DNA from: JAIEPW01 sp964406035
GTDB lineage: Bacteria > Acidobacteriota > Terriglobia > Bryobacterales > Bryobacteraceae
Assembly: GCA_964406035.1 (NCBI GenBank)
Contig: CAYOQB010000061.1
Location: forward strand, 1 to 27,967
Direction: 5' to 3'
Length of the DNA: 27,967 nucleotides
Part shown: positions 15,316 through 23,027 of the stretch, one piece after another
Numbering within the stretch: the stretch's first letter is position 1
How the letters are laid out: each line of letters starts with the position of its first letter
The notes under the pieces: generated by a model
Told to the model about the DNA's origin: nothing
The model's database searches: none
Seen by the model: the letters and a program-made list of their open reading frames with translations, nothing else
Translations under genes and position numbers: made by a program

Positions 15316-17610
15316 CTACGGGAGCCGCAATTTTGCGATCAGAGCTTGAAAACGGGGGTGGCCACGCAGCGGATCGTATTGCGGATCGGCCCCGATGTAG
15401 ACGATTGGCACGCTCTTTTCGGCCAGGGACCGCTCCAGCCAGGTCACCGCGTTGTCCCGGTCGTCTGCGCGCAGGTACAACTGCGCGATCTGCATGGGAG
15501 GTACAAACGAAGTTTGCGAGCGCCGCAGCAGAATCTCCGTCCACGCGCCGAGAGCCGCCCGATAGGCGGAAAGCCCCGGCGGCGATTTCGCCCGCGCGGC
15601 CTCCGCCGCCGCGAGGATCTCCTTTTCTCCGGAAGCCCGGAGCATGCGGAGGGCTTCTTCGAGCGATTCCTCATAACGCCCGGCCAGGTGGTGGACCATC
15701 ATTAAGTCTTCATGAGCCACCACGAAATCCGGGTCCAGTTCGAACACCTTGCGGTAGCGCTGCGCCGCTTCGGCGAACCGGCGCCGGAAATGAAGGGGAT
15801 AGGCCGCGTTCGTCTGGATGATCCGAGACAATGGGTCCAATTCCAGCGCGAGACCCAGTTGGGCGGTCGCTTCGTCCCATCGTTTCAAAGAGTTCAGATG
15901 AACCCCGTACCAGTGGTGGGCGGTCGCGTGACCCGGGTTCAGCTCCAGCGCGCGGCGAAACGCGGCTTGTGCCTCCGGCCACTCCCAGTCATACAGCGCC
16001 TTGATCATCCCCAGCGAGGTATACGCGTCCGCCGACTGCGGGTCCAGGTCCAGCGCCCTGCGCGCCATTGCCGTTGCCTTGGGGAAGTACTCGCGCGGCG
16101 GCGCGTGGCGAAAGCCAAGCAATCCATAGACATCCGCGAGTCCGGTGTAGGCGGCCGCGAACGCCGGATCCTGCGCAACCGCCTGCAACAGGTACTTTTC
16201 GGCCCGCAGGAATCCCTCCCGCGTCCGCTGGCTGAAGTGATAGCGGCCGAGAAGATAGTTTCGGTACGCCTCGGCGTTCGCGGTCTGCGGGTGCCCGAAG
16301 CGCTCCGCCTGGGACGCGCCCGGCCGCGCGCCCAACGCGGCGGCGAGTTCGGAGGAGAGCCGTGCTTGCGCCATGGACAGGCTCGCATCTTCCAGCTCGA
16401 ACTGCCGGCCCCAAATGCGAGCCCCGTCCCGGACATCCACCAGCTCAGCGTTCACCGCCACCGCGGTTCCGCGCTGCCGCACCGCGCCGGTGACGACTCC
16501 ATCGACGCCCAAAGCGCGGCCGGTCTCCCGCGGATCTCCGGATCTGCCCTTGTACTGGAACACCGTGCTGCGAGCCATCACGCGGACGCCCGGCAACCCC
16601 GAGAGGTTGTTGATCACGCTCTCCGTGAGGCCATCCGAAACGTATTCGAGCGAAGCTGTGCTTTCGAACGGAAGCACTGCGATGGAGCGAATCGCCTGCT
16701 GCCGGGGCGCAAACTGAAACCAGGCCGCGACCGCCGCGGCGATTGCGACCGGCACGGCCGCCATCCAGGACCAGCGCCGCCGCTTCTCAGGGATCAGGGC
16801 CGGTTGCAGCCGCGGTTCTTTGTCCCGCTCCAGATTTGGAGTCGCGAAATTACCGCCGGAGGCGATCTCCTCATACAACTGTCGCGTCGCCGCCTCCGGG
16901 GCGGCGTCCAGTTCGCTCCGCAACGCATCCTGGCACTGCCGGAACTGCGCCAGGGCCAGGTGCCGGCTATTCGTCGCGGCAAACAGCCTCATCAAGGCGC
17001 GATGCGCGACTTCATTGCACCGGTCCGCGGCGACCGCCCGCTGCCACAATTCGATCGCACGGCTGAACTCGCCGGCCGCCTCCTGCCGCGCGGCGGCATT
17101 CGCCAGCAGCTCCTGAAATAACCGCGATAGGCGTTCGCGAGGCCCTGCGGCCCAATCCTCGAAGCGATCGTCCGGAAGCAGCACGCCGCTGTAGAGTTCC
17201 AGAGCCTGTTCGAGGGCCGCGGAATCCGAGCCGGCCAGCGCAGCCGCGCCCAGCCGCTCGAACTCCGCGGCGTCGATCCACAACGTGGACGGCGCGGTCA
17301 GCGCGAGCCGGTCCTCGATGTTGCTCAAGTAAAGCGAACCGCGCCCCTCCTTCAGGTCCGGCTGCAGGGCGCGGCGTGCGGCGTGAATCGTCTTATGCAG
17401 GTTGTTCTGGGCAACTCCGGGTTCGGCCTCGGGCCACAGCAACTCGGCGAGCTGTTCGCGATGCATCTCCCGGTTGGGCGTGAGTGCGAGCAGCTTCAGC
17501 AGCGTTTTCGACTTGCGGCGGCCCCACGCCCCGTCATCTACCGGGCGGCCGTCCACCAGCACCCGGAAGGAGCCGAAGAGCCGGATTTCAAGCGTGCCCG
17601 ATCCAGACAT
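15316..17610 (-). CDS. Membrane-anchored SARP/BTAD transcriptional regulator with TPR sensor region
   Basis: A 764-residue one-component regulator. Residues 8-100 are a winged-helix Trans_reg_C domain (LEIRLFGSFRVLVDGRPVDD, GRRKSKTLLKLLAL, REQLAELLWP). Residues about 110-252 are the BTAD helical bundle (WIDAAEFERL, LYSGVLLPDDRFEDW, FRQCQDALRSELDAAPE). A single membrane helix lies at about 280-300, preceded by EKRRRW, so the N half should be cytoplasmic and the C half periplasmic. Residues 306-430 look like the FlgO/TolB-N-like domain in such regulators (SIAVLPFES, YVSDGLTESVINNL). From about 445 to 764 there are TPR repeats (AEAYRNYLLGRYHFSQRT, ALELNPGHATAHHWYGVHLN, FELDPDFVVAHEDLMMVHH). The layout recalls CadC/ToxR-type membrane activators. 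It is the first gene of the block with the small protein and ECF sigma factor. ATG 17610 has no SD. Confidence 0.88.
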   Translation of the reverse strand: MSGSGTLEIRLFGSFRVLVDGRPVDDGAWGRRKSKTLLKLLALTPNREMHREQLAELLWPEAEPGVAQNNLHKTIHAARRALQPDLKEGRGSLYLSNIEDRLALTAPSTLWIDAAEFERLGAAALAGSDSAALEQALELYSGVLLPDDRFEDWAAGPRERLSRLFQELLANAAARQEAAGEFSRAIELWQRAVAADRCNEVAHRALMRLFAATNSRHLALAQFRQCQDALRSELDAAPEAATRQLYEEIASGGNFATPNLERDKEPRLQPALIPEKRRRWSWMAAVPVAIAAAVAAWFQFAPRQQAIRSIAVLPFESTASLEYVSDGLTESVINNLSGLPGVRVMARSTVFQYKGRSGDPRETGRALGVDGVVTGAVRQRGTAVAVNAELVDVRDGARIWGRQFELEDASLSMAQARLSSELAAALGARPGASQAERFGHPQTANAEAYRNYLLGRYHFSQRTREGFLRAEKYLLQAVAQDPAFAAAYTGLADVYGLLGFRHAPPREYFPKATAMARRALDLDPQSADAYTSLGMIKALYDWEWPEAQAAFRRALELNPGHATAHHWYGVHLNSLKRWDEATAQLGLALELDPLSRIIQTNAAYPLHFRRRFAEAAQRYRKVFELDPDFVVAHEDLMMVHHLAGRYEESLEEALRMLRASGEKEILAAAEAARAKSPPGLSAYRAALGAWTEILLRRSQTSFVPPMQIAQLYLRADDRDNAVTWLERSLAEKSVPIVYIGADPQYDPLRGHPRFQALIAKLRLP

Positions 17611-17670
17611 GGGTGGAAACGCACAACCATGTCAGGATACCATTCGGCCCCCTTGAAACCCGGCCCGGCG

Positions 17671-18438
17671 CTAGCGAACGCGGAACGTCAGCGAGGCCCA
17701 AAAACTCTCCCAATCGGCCTGCTGTTTGTTCGCGGCGCGTTCCATAACAACGGCGTGCAGCCGCCACGGGCCGGATCGGGAAATGGGAATCGCGATCCGT
17801 CCATCCTCACCGGTGCGGCCGGCGATCACGGTCTTACCCGATGCGTCTGAGGCCTGAACTTGCACTCCGGCCGCCGCCGCTCCGCGGAATAGAAGCCGCA
17901 CCGCGAGTTGATCACCCGGCTGGAGAGCGGCGGGGTCGACCTCCGGCACAAATTCGAACAGCAGGCCCGCCGGTTTCGCGAACGCCGCGCTCGGAGTGCC
18001 GCTGACCAGCAGCGTTTTGGCGAACTTCGAGTACAGCTCGCGCCCCGGCTTCATAGTCTCGCCATTCTCTTTGCGCCAGGCGATCACCGGATCCAGGCCC
18101 TCCTCTCGCAGATACTCCTCGAACTTCGCAGGAGCCATCTGCAGAAACTTCGGCGCGCTGCTCAGCGAAGCCCACAGGGAACCCTGGGATACCGGTTTCG
18201 CGTATCCGAGCGTGATTTTGCCGACGATGGCGAAGTCCCCGATGGGTGTCCCGTCGGAAAGTCGAGCATCGCGGATTCGCGCCGGGTCCATGGGCCCCTC
18301 CGATTCGGGGAACGAATCACCCACGTGCAGCGCGAGCGCGATGCGTTCGCCGGGCTTCACCTGAAAGCTCCCCGGCATTAGGTACAGGTCATGCGCGAAA
18401 GCGCTGACCGCAAGGCTCAAGAGTATGACGATTCTCAT
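17671..18438 (-). CDS. DUF4198 family periplasmic protein
   Basis: A 255-residue secreted protein from ATG 18438, which has GGAG (18447-18450) 8 nt upstream and overlaps the TPR gene stop by 4 bp. The signal peptide MRIVILLSLAVSAFA should be cut just before HDLYLMPGSFQVKPGERIAL, leaving His as the first mature residue. That 'A|HD(L/F)' start followed by a P-G-E turn is typical of DUF4198 proteins, some of which are linked to nickel or cobalt uptake (NikK-like). Residues about 160-225 form a beta-sandwich (LQPGDQLAVRLLFRGA, GVQVQASDASGKTVIAG, TGEDGRIAIPISRSGPWRLH), again as in the family. It is the last gene of the receptor/DUF4331/TPR operon. The ligand is unknown; metal binding is inference. 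Confidence 0.85.
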   Translation of the reverse strand: MRIVILLSLAVSAFAHDLYLMPGSFQVKPGERIALALHVGDSFPESEGPMDPARIRDARLSDGTPIGDFAIVGKITLGYAKPVSQGSLWASLSSAPKFLQMAPAKFEEYLREEGLDPVIAWRKENGETMKPGRELYSKFAKTLLVSGTPSAAFAKPAGLLFEFVPEVDPAALQPGDQLAVRLLFRGAAAAGVQVQASDASGKTVIAGRTGEDGRIAIPISRSGPWRLHAVVMERAANKQQADWESFWASLTFRVR

Positions 18439-19073
18439 GGTTGCTTCTCCGTTTGTATTTGTTCCGCCAGCCACGCGGCGGGCAGGTAGCCGGGCAGCAG
18501 TTGGTTCACTCTTTCGAGCAGTTGCGCCGCTTCCGGTTTGCGCTGCAGTTTCCAGGCCAGGCGGGCTGCGCTGGTCAGGATGGCCGCCCGCGGGTGCGTG
18601 TCCGAAGTCGAAGTGGTCTGGTAGGCGGCCATCAGCAGATCGCGGGCGCCGCTCAGATCCTTCAGGTGCTCGCGGACCGCGGCGGCGCGGGTCAGGCTGC
18701 GCAAGTCACGGTCGCGAAGGTCTAGCATCCACTGTGCCGCCCGCTCCGCTTCCGGCGCATTTCCCAGCGGCAGCGCGGCGTCCACGATGAGAGCGTAGGC
18801 GTCCAGATCGTCGGGCGTATCGGCGTTCAACCGGCGCGCTTCTTCAAGCGCTTCCTGGGTCCGGCCTTGGGCCAGGCGCAGGCGCGCGGTCAGCAGACGC
18901 TTGGCGTAGCCGGCCGGCAGCCCCGCTATGTCTTGCGCGCATTGCGCGAGCAGCGTGGGATCGCCGGTGGCGGTAAAGCGATCGAGAAGTTGCGGCGGAG
19001 CTTGCGCTCCCGCCGTTGCCGGCAGGAGCGCAAACACAACCGCGGTGGTCAGCAGGCGGGAGCGCTGCCTCAT
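18435..19073 (-). CDS. Secreted TPR-repeat protein
   Basis: A 212-residue protein with a signal peptide (MRQRSRLLTTAVVFALLPATAGA) and three to four helix-turn-helix TPR-like repeats (for example RLRLAQGRTQEALEEARRL, then DDLDAYALIVDAALPLGNAP, LKDLSGARDLLMAAYQT and SAARLAWKLQRKPEAAQLLE). No catalytic residues are seen, so it is probably a protein-protein adaptor in the periplasm. It overlaps the DUF4331 gene upstream (ATGA, 19070-19073) and the DUF4198 gene downstream (ATGA, 18435-18438). This strict coupling suggests the three products are made in matched amounts and work together. The specific function is not recognised. Confidence 0.82.
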   Translation of the reverse strand: MRQRSRLLTTAVVFALLPATAGAQAPPQLLDRFTATGDPTLLAQCAQDIAGLPAGYAKRLLTARLRLAQGRTQEALEEARRLNADTPDDLDAYALIVDAALPLGNAPEAERAAQWMLDLRDRDLRSLTRAAAVREHLKDLSGARDLLMAAYQTTSTSDTHPRAAILTSAARLAWKLQRKPEAAQLLERVNQLLPGYLPAAWLAEQIQTEKQP

Positions 19074-20626
19074 TGCACCGGACCCCCGCCGGGCTCACCC
19101 GGATCCAAATGCCGGCGGTTGCGTCCGCTCGGGCAATCCGCCAGGTACGGGAACTCCAGACGGAAGGGTGCGTCGTTCGAGTTCACCCCATCGCCTAGCC
19201 GGTTGTTGGGAAAGCGGTTGAAATCGGGACCGGCGAGAACGCCGCCCGCAACCACTCGGAACGCGATGTCCACCACGTCATCCATCAGCCGGCGGCCGTT
19301 GGGGAATCCCGCTCCGTCTCCGCCGAGTAGTCCCAGGCGGCTGGCGCGATCGGCGGGAGTCGCCGGGACGCCGGTGTTCAGCCGCAGCATGTCCGCGATC
19401 GGGCCGGCGGGGGTGTTGGGGGCGGCGATGGGAGCGCTGTATAGCACCAGCGGCAGCAGATCGGATCTCGGCGCGGCCGGAATCGGCAGTACGCCCTCCG
19501 TCAGCGCGTTCAAGATGCGCGGCAGCACCGGATCGAGCACGAACTTGCCGAACTGGCTGTCGTTCTTCGGCTGATCCATGCTGAAGCGGTCCTTGGAGCC
19601 GATGCCGATGACGAGTTCATTCACCAGCGGGTTGCCGATCCGCTGCACCTGCCGCAGATCGCCATTGTGGAATGCCTCATCGGGAGACCGGCGGACGGTC
19701 ACGCGAGGACGGGAGGTGGTGGCCCACACTCCGATGGTGGCTGCAGGGGAGGTGGCGGGCTCGCGGCGGCGCGTGCGGGTCAGCATTTCGATCGGCACCT
19801 GCACCGCGATCGCGTTGACCGCATAGCCCGAAACCGTGTCCGAAGCAAAGTTGGTGGTGGCGGCATCCTCGGCATTGGTGAGCACGCCCGGAACGCCGCT
19901 GCCCAGCTTGCGCAGGTTGATCGTGTCGAACGCCGCGCCGAGATCGATGAAGAACGGATCGTCCACCGTGCCGGCGAACAGCTTGATGCCGTTCGACAGA
20001 GTGTACGTGCCTTCCTTCACCAGCGCGGGATAGTCCATGGTGCGCGGGCCGATGTTGCCCGGAACCACGCGGAAAGGCCGGTTGCGCATCGCCAGCTCTT
20101 CCGGCGCGAAGCCGTTGGTCATCACCACTTCGTAGGTCTGCCGCTGGCCGAGGCCGGGGCTTTCCAGCGAGTTGATGCGCGGCGGCACGATCAGCGTGCC
20201 CGCGGGAACCGGCGCGGGCGAGTTCGCGGGAGCGCGCACGCCATCGCCGGCGCCCGCCATCGCCGTGAACAGGTCCGGCAGCGTCTGTTCCGTCTTGAAG
20301 CGGAACGAGAAGCTCACGTCGGCCTCGGCGTCGTTGTTGTTGTCCACATGGATCTCGTACACGATGTTTGGATCGAAGGGGAATAACGTCGGACCATTCG
20401 CGGGTTCCAGCAGCGGATCCACGCAAAGGATCAGGGTAACGGTGGAGGGCGCTTCGCCCACTCTCTGGTTCGGACCGTAGCTGACGAACGCGTACAGGTC
20501 CGTGATGTCAGCCTTGTGGTCCAGGGCCGTGATCGGCGCTTCGCGGTGATTCGAAGCCAGCGCCGCCTCCGGGAGGAGCATTACGCTCGCCATCATCCAG
20601 GCGAGCGGGATTTTCAGTTGTCTCAT
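19070..20626 (-). CDS. DUF4331 family secreted protein
   Basis: A 518-residue protein. ATG 20626 is chosen over an upstream in-frame ATG at 20776 because AAGGAG (20631-20636) lies 4 nt before it and a signal peptide follows (MRQLKIPLAWMMASVMLLPE, cleaved after ALA, residue 24). The longer version would also overlap the receptor gene. The mature protein opens with SNHREAP and then LDHKADITDLYAF, the hallmark of DUF4331. Other family features are the VYEIHVDNNNDAEADVSFSF beta stretch, RPFRVVPGNIGPR, and a late LMDDVVDIAFRVVAGG segment. Function of the family is unknown; members are often extracellular or periplasmic. It is the second gene of the operon, 76 bp after the receptor stop, with a hairpin region between, and it overlaps the TPR gene by 4 bp. 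Confidence 0.88.
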   Translation of the reverse strand: MRQLKIPLAWMMASVMLLPEAALASNHREAPITALDHKADITDLYAFVSYGPNQRVGEAPSTVTLILCVDPLLEPANGPTLFPFDPNIVYEIHVDNNNDAEADVSFSFRFKTEQTLPDLFTAMAGAGDGVRAPANSPAPVPAGTLIVPPRINSLESPGLGQRQTYEVVMTNGFAPEELAMRNRPFRVVPGNIGPRTMDYPALVKEGTYTLSNGIKLFAGTVDDPFFIDLGAAFDTINLRKLGSGVPGVLTNAEDAATTNFASDTVSGYAVNAIAVQVPIEMLTRTRRREPATSPAATIGVWATTSRPRVTVRRSPDEAFHNGDLRQVQRIGNPLVNELVIGIGSKDRFSMDQPKNDSQFGKFVLDPVLPRILNALTEGVLPIPAAPRSDLLPLVLYSAPIAAPNTPAGPIADMLRLNTGVPATPADRASRLGLLGGDGAGFPNGRRLMDDVVDIAFRVVAGGVLAGPDFNRFPNNRLGDGVNSNDAPFRLEFPYLADCPSGRNRRHLDPGEPGGGPVQ

Positions 20627-20640
20627 ACGTCTCCTTAACA

Positions 20641-20692
20641 ATTCGCTGCCGCGGTGGGACAGTCGTGAAGGGATACGGCAGCCGCGGCGAAT
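20641..20692 (-). promoter_or_regulatory. Intercistronic hairpin region with two alternative folds, upstream of the DUF4331 gene
   Basis: In the 76 bp between the receptor stop and the DUF4331 start, the segment ATTCGCTGCCGCGG (20641-20654) can pair with CCGCGGCGAAT (20682-20692) as 5+6 bp with a 3-nt bulge. Alternatively GCTGCCG (20645-20651) can pair with CGGCAGC (20676-20682) over 7 bp without a bulge. The two cannot form at once. The SD AAGGAG lies just beyond. This may set the ratio of receptor to downstream products by attenuation, processing or RNA stability. There is no clear T-run for a classical terminator. Confidence 0.5.
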
Positions 20693-20702
20693 CGGATTGC
20701 GG

Positions 20703-22924
20703 CTACTTGCCGCGAAAACGAAATGCGATACCCACCGTGACCGTGAGAGGGTATCCGGGGGTACCGTGGACTCCAAGTGCGGCGGGGCGGCCTGCCGGCC
20801 GCGATTCCAAGTAGTTCTGCGTTTCGTAATAGAAGCGGTCGGAGACGTTGTCGATCGCGAAATTCAGATCCAACCCGCGGCGGATCCTGCGGACCACGCT
20901 GAGATCCACAACCGTGTGCCCGGAAGCGGTGATGGCCGGGTTCTCCCCATCCAGCCGGTAGCGGTTGATGGCGCGCATTCGCAATGATCCGCTCCAGCCG
21001 CGCCACGCGCTTAGTGTCAGGCCCGCGTTGGCCACGAACTGCGGCGCACGGTCTACATAAATGCGCGGCGAGGTCCCGCGGTAGAACGAGTTGAAGACTT
21101 TGGTCACGCCGCCGCTGAAACTGAGCCGGCGCGTGATCTCGAACGACGCCTTGGTTTCGAAGCCGTATGCGCGCGAGGGTCCCAGAAACTCGAGCGAGCC
21201 GTCGTCCGCGACATAAACCAGTTCGTTCGAGCGGTCAATCCAATAGAACGCGGCGGACACGCCCACCCGTTCCCAGCGCCCGGCGGCGCCGGCCTGGTAA
21301 AAGTCGGTGGTCGCGATCTTGGTTCCGCCGGGAGCTTGCGTCAGACTGCGAGCATCGGTGGAGGCGATGCCCCGGCCGTAATTCGCGTGCAGCGTCACCG
21401 GAATTCGCCGGGAGAGCGTGTAAGCGATCGCGGCTTTCGGCTGCAGGCTGCCCTGCCATTCCGTTGCGCTCGATTCCGGCGTCACGCGATCGCGGACGCC
21501 GAAGCGGAACACATCCCAGCGCAGTCCCCCGCTCAACTGCAGGCGGTCGCCGAGCAGCGACAGCGACTCCTGCACGTAGCCCGCCCCGTTGCCCACATTG
21601 ACGTTGGCGCGCGTGGTGACCCCGATGGGATCGCGGCCCACGCGCGGGAACAGTCCCACGTTCACCTGGTTAGCGTGGAAGTTGCCTCCCGCCGTGAGCA
21701 GGCTGATCCTTCCCAGCACGCGGTGCGGCCGCGAATATTGCGCGTTGACGCCCTGCTGCAGACGCGAGTCATGCTGCTGGATACCGTCGCCGTTCACCGG
21801 ATCGTTGAGGAAGAAAGTGAAGTTCGAGTACATGTCCAGCAGGGAACGGGCAAGGAACGCGTCCACTTTCCAGACCGCGCCGCCGCCGAGCTCGTGGCGG
21901 TAGTAGCCCGCCAGGGTTCCGTTGCGCGTCCGGCCGCCATCGCCGGGATCTAGAAACCCGAAGGCGCTCAGCCGCCCCGCGCTCACTTCGTGCAGAGGAA
22001 TCTGCCCGGAGGAGTCATAGTCATTGCGCCCGCCGTTCATCTTGATGGCGAAGCTGCGATGCTCGTCCAGCCGCCGGGTGAAGTTCGCCGTAATGTTGTC
22101 GCGCCGGTAGTTCAAGGGCCGGTCGAACGGACCATCGGAGTGAGATCCTTCATAGGCGAAGAACGAATCGACGGAGCGGATGTCCGGGCTGAACGCCACA
22201 AACCCGCGCTGGCTGCGGAACGAGCCGCCCTGCAGGCGCACCGTCCACTGGTCGGGAAGCGACTCGCGCAACTGGATGTGCACTACGCCCAGCCCGCTGA
22301 AATCGCCGTACTCCGGGCTGAACGGCCCGTTGATCAGCCGTGCTTCCTGAATCAGCTCCGGCGTCAGTGACTTCAGCGAACCCAGATAGCCCTGCCCATG
22401 TCCCTGCGAGGGCTGGTTCTGCTGCACATTATCGACCAGCACCTTGAGCCCGCCGTTCACCCCGCCGTGATCCAGGTTGAACCCGAAACGGCGGATTTCA
22501 ATCGACTTGCCGCCGCCTTCATGCTGGCCGGCGTTCAGCCCGGCGTTCAGTTGATGGAAGACCTGATCGTCGCGGGAGAAGAGCGTTTCCTGGAACACTG
22601 CGGCATTGCGGTAGTCGAGCGAAGGCTCGATCGGCTTGGCGGTGATGACGATGGAGGTGTGCAGGGGCGGAATCGCCGGTTTCACGTCGGGCAGGGTCGC
22701 GGGCTGCTGCCCGATTGCGCAGCACAAAGGCAGCAACGCCAGGATGAATCGAATCGGGGAAAAAGNNNNNNNNNNNNNNNNNNNNNNNNNNNNNNNNNNN
22801 NNNNNNNNNNNNNNNNNNNNNNNNNNNNNNNNNNNNNNNNNNNNNNNNNNNNNNNNNNNNNNNNNCCGATTGCGCAGCACAAAGGCAGCAACGCCAGGAT
22901 GAATCGAATCGGGGAAAAAGACAT
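20703..22924 (-). CDS. TonB-dependent receptor (interrupted by an assembly gap near the N terminus)
   Basis: Outer-membrane receptor. The gap at 22766-22865 plus one copy of the flanking 55-bp repeat adds 155 bp; removing them gives one open frame of 688 residues starting at ATG 22924 (MSFSPIRFILALLPLCCAIG, a signal peptide). The plug follows: SIVITAKPIEPSLDYRN, FHQLNAGLNAGQHEGGGKSI, FGFNLDHGGVNGGLKVLVDN and INGPFSPEYGDFSGLGVVHI. Histidines in QHEGGGK, LDHGG and the QNQPSQGHGQGYLGS stretch line the likely plug face and could touch a metal or ligand. The barrel runs to the C terminus, ending GIAFRFRGK. It lacks the carboxypeptidase-like N domain of the 32-3412 receptor. It is the first gene of the DUF4331/TPR/DUF4198 operon. 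GAGGAG (22929-22934) is the SD and lies inside a hairpin. Substrate unknown. Confidence 0.88.
22711..22765. repeat. 55-bp direct repeat, copy 1 (left contig end)
   Basis: Exactly identical over 55 bp to 22866-22920 and ends at the first N of the scaffold gap. It encodes the receptor signal-peptide region in frame with the downstream plug. A perfect repeat that stops exactly at a gap edge is the signature of two contigs ending in the same k-mer-length overlap. Confidence 0.95.
22766..22865. other. 100-N scaffold gap, probably artificial
   Basis: A run of exactly 100 N, the usual placeholder for a gap of unknown size. The flanks are the same 55 bp. The most economical reading is a negative-size gap: the contigs overlap and no sequence is missing. 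Confidence 0.95.
22866..22920. repeat. 55-bp direct repeat, copy 2 (right contig start)
   Basis: Identical to 22711-22765 and begins at the last edge of the gap. It is followed by the receptor ATG (22924 on the minus strand). Only this copy joins the true start codon; only copy 1 joins the rest of the gene. Merging them rebuilds the frame. Confidence 0.95.
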
Positions 22925-22926
22925 GG

Positions 22927-22943
22927 AACTCCTCAGCGGAGTT
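22927..22943 (-). promoter_or_regulatory. Hairpin that sequesters the receptor Shine-Dalgarno site
   Basis: On the minus strand AACTCC-GCTGA-GGAGTT forms a perfect 6-bp stem with a 5-nt loop, ending 2 nt before the receptor ATG (22924). The SD (GAGGAG, 22929-22934) is partly in the loop and partly the 3' arm, so the folded RNA would hide it. It may be a translational switch or simply a chance palindrome of an SD. Confidence 0.5.
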
Positions 22944-22949
22944 ACGAAG
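22933..22949. repeat. 17-bp direct repeat, copy 1, next to the antitoxin gene
   Basis: TCAGCGGAGTTACGAAG is repeated exactly at 23322-23338. With the preceding AACTCC both copies can form a GGAGTT/AACTCC stem (loops of 5 and 7 nt). The two copies bracket a 372-bp segment holding the ParD-like gene. Confidence 0.85.
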
Positions 22950-23027
22950 GAACGCCCTGATCGGATGTTGAACGGGAATGCCGTGCGGCGGACCGCCGGT
23001 CTTGGTTCCGAATCGTTAGATAATGAA

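Noticed and set aside
15712..17121. Long plus-strand frame (469 codons) opposite the BTAD-TPR regulator
   Set aside because: The regulator strand shows a consistent domain series over 764 residues. The opposite frame is Arg/Pro/Gln/His-rich without recognisable motifs, as expected for a high-GC shadow.
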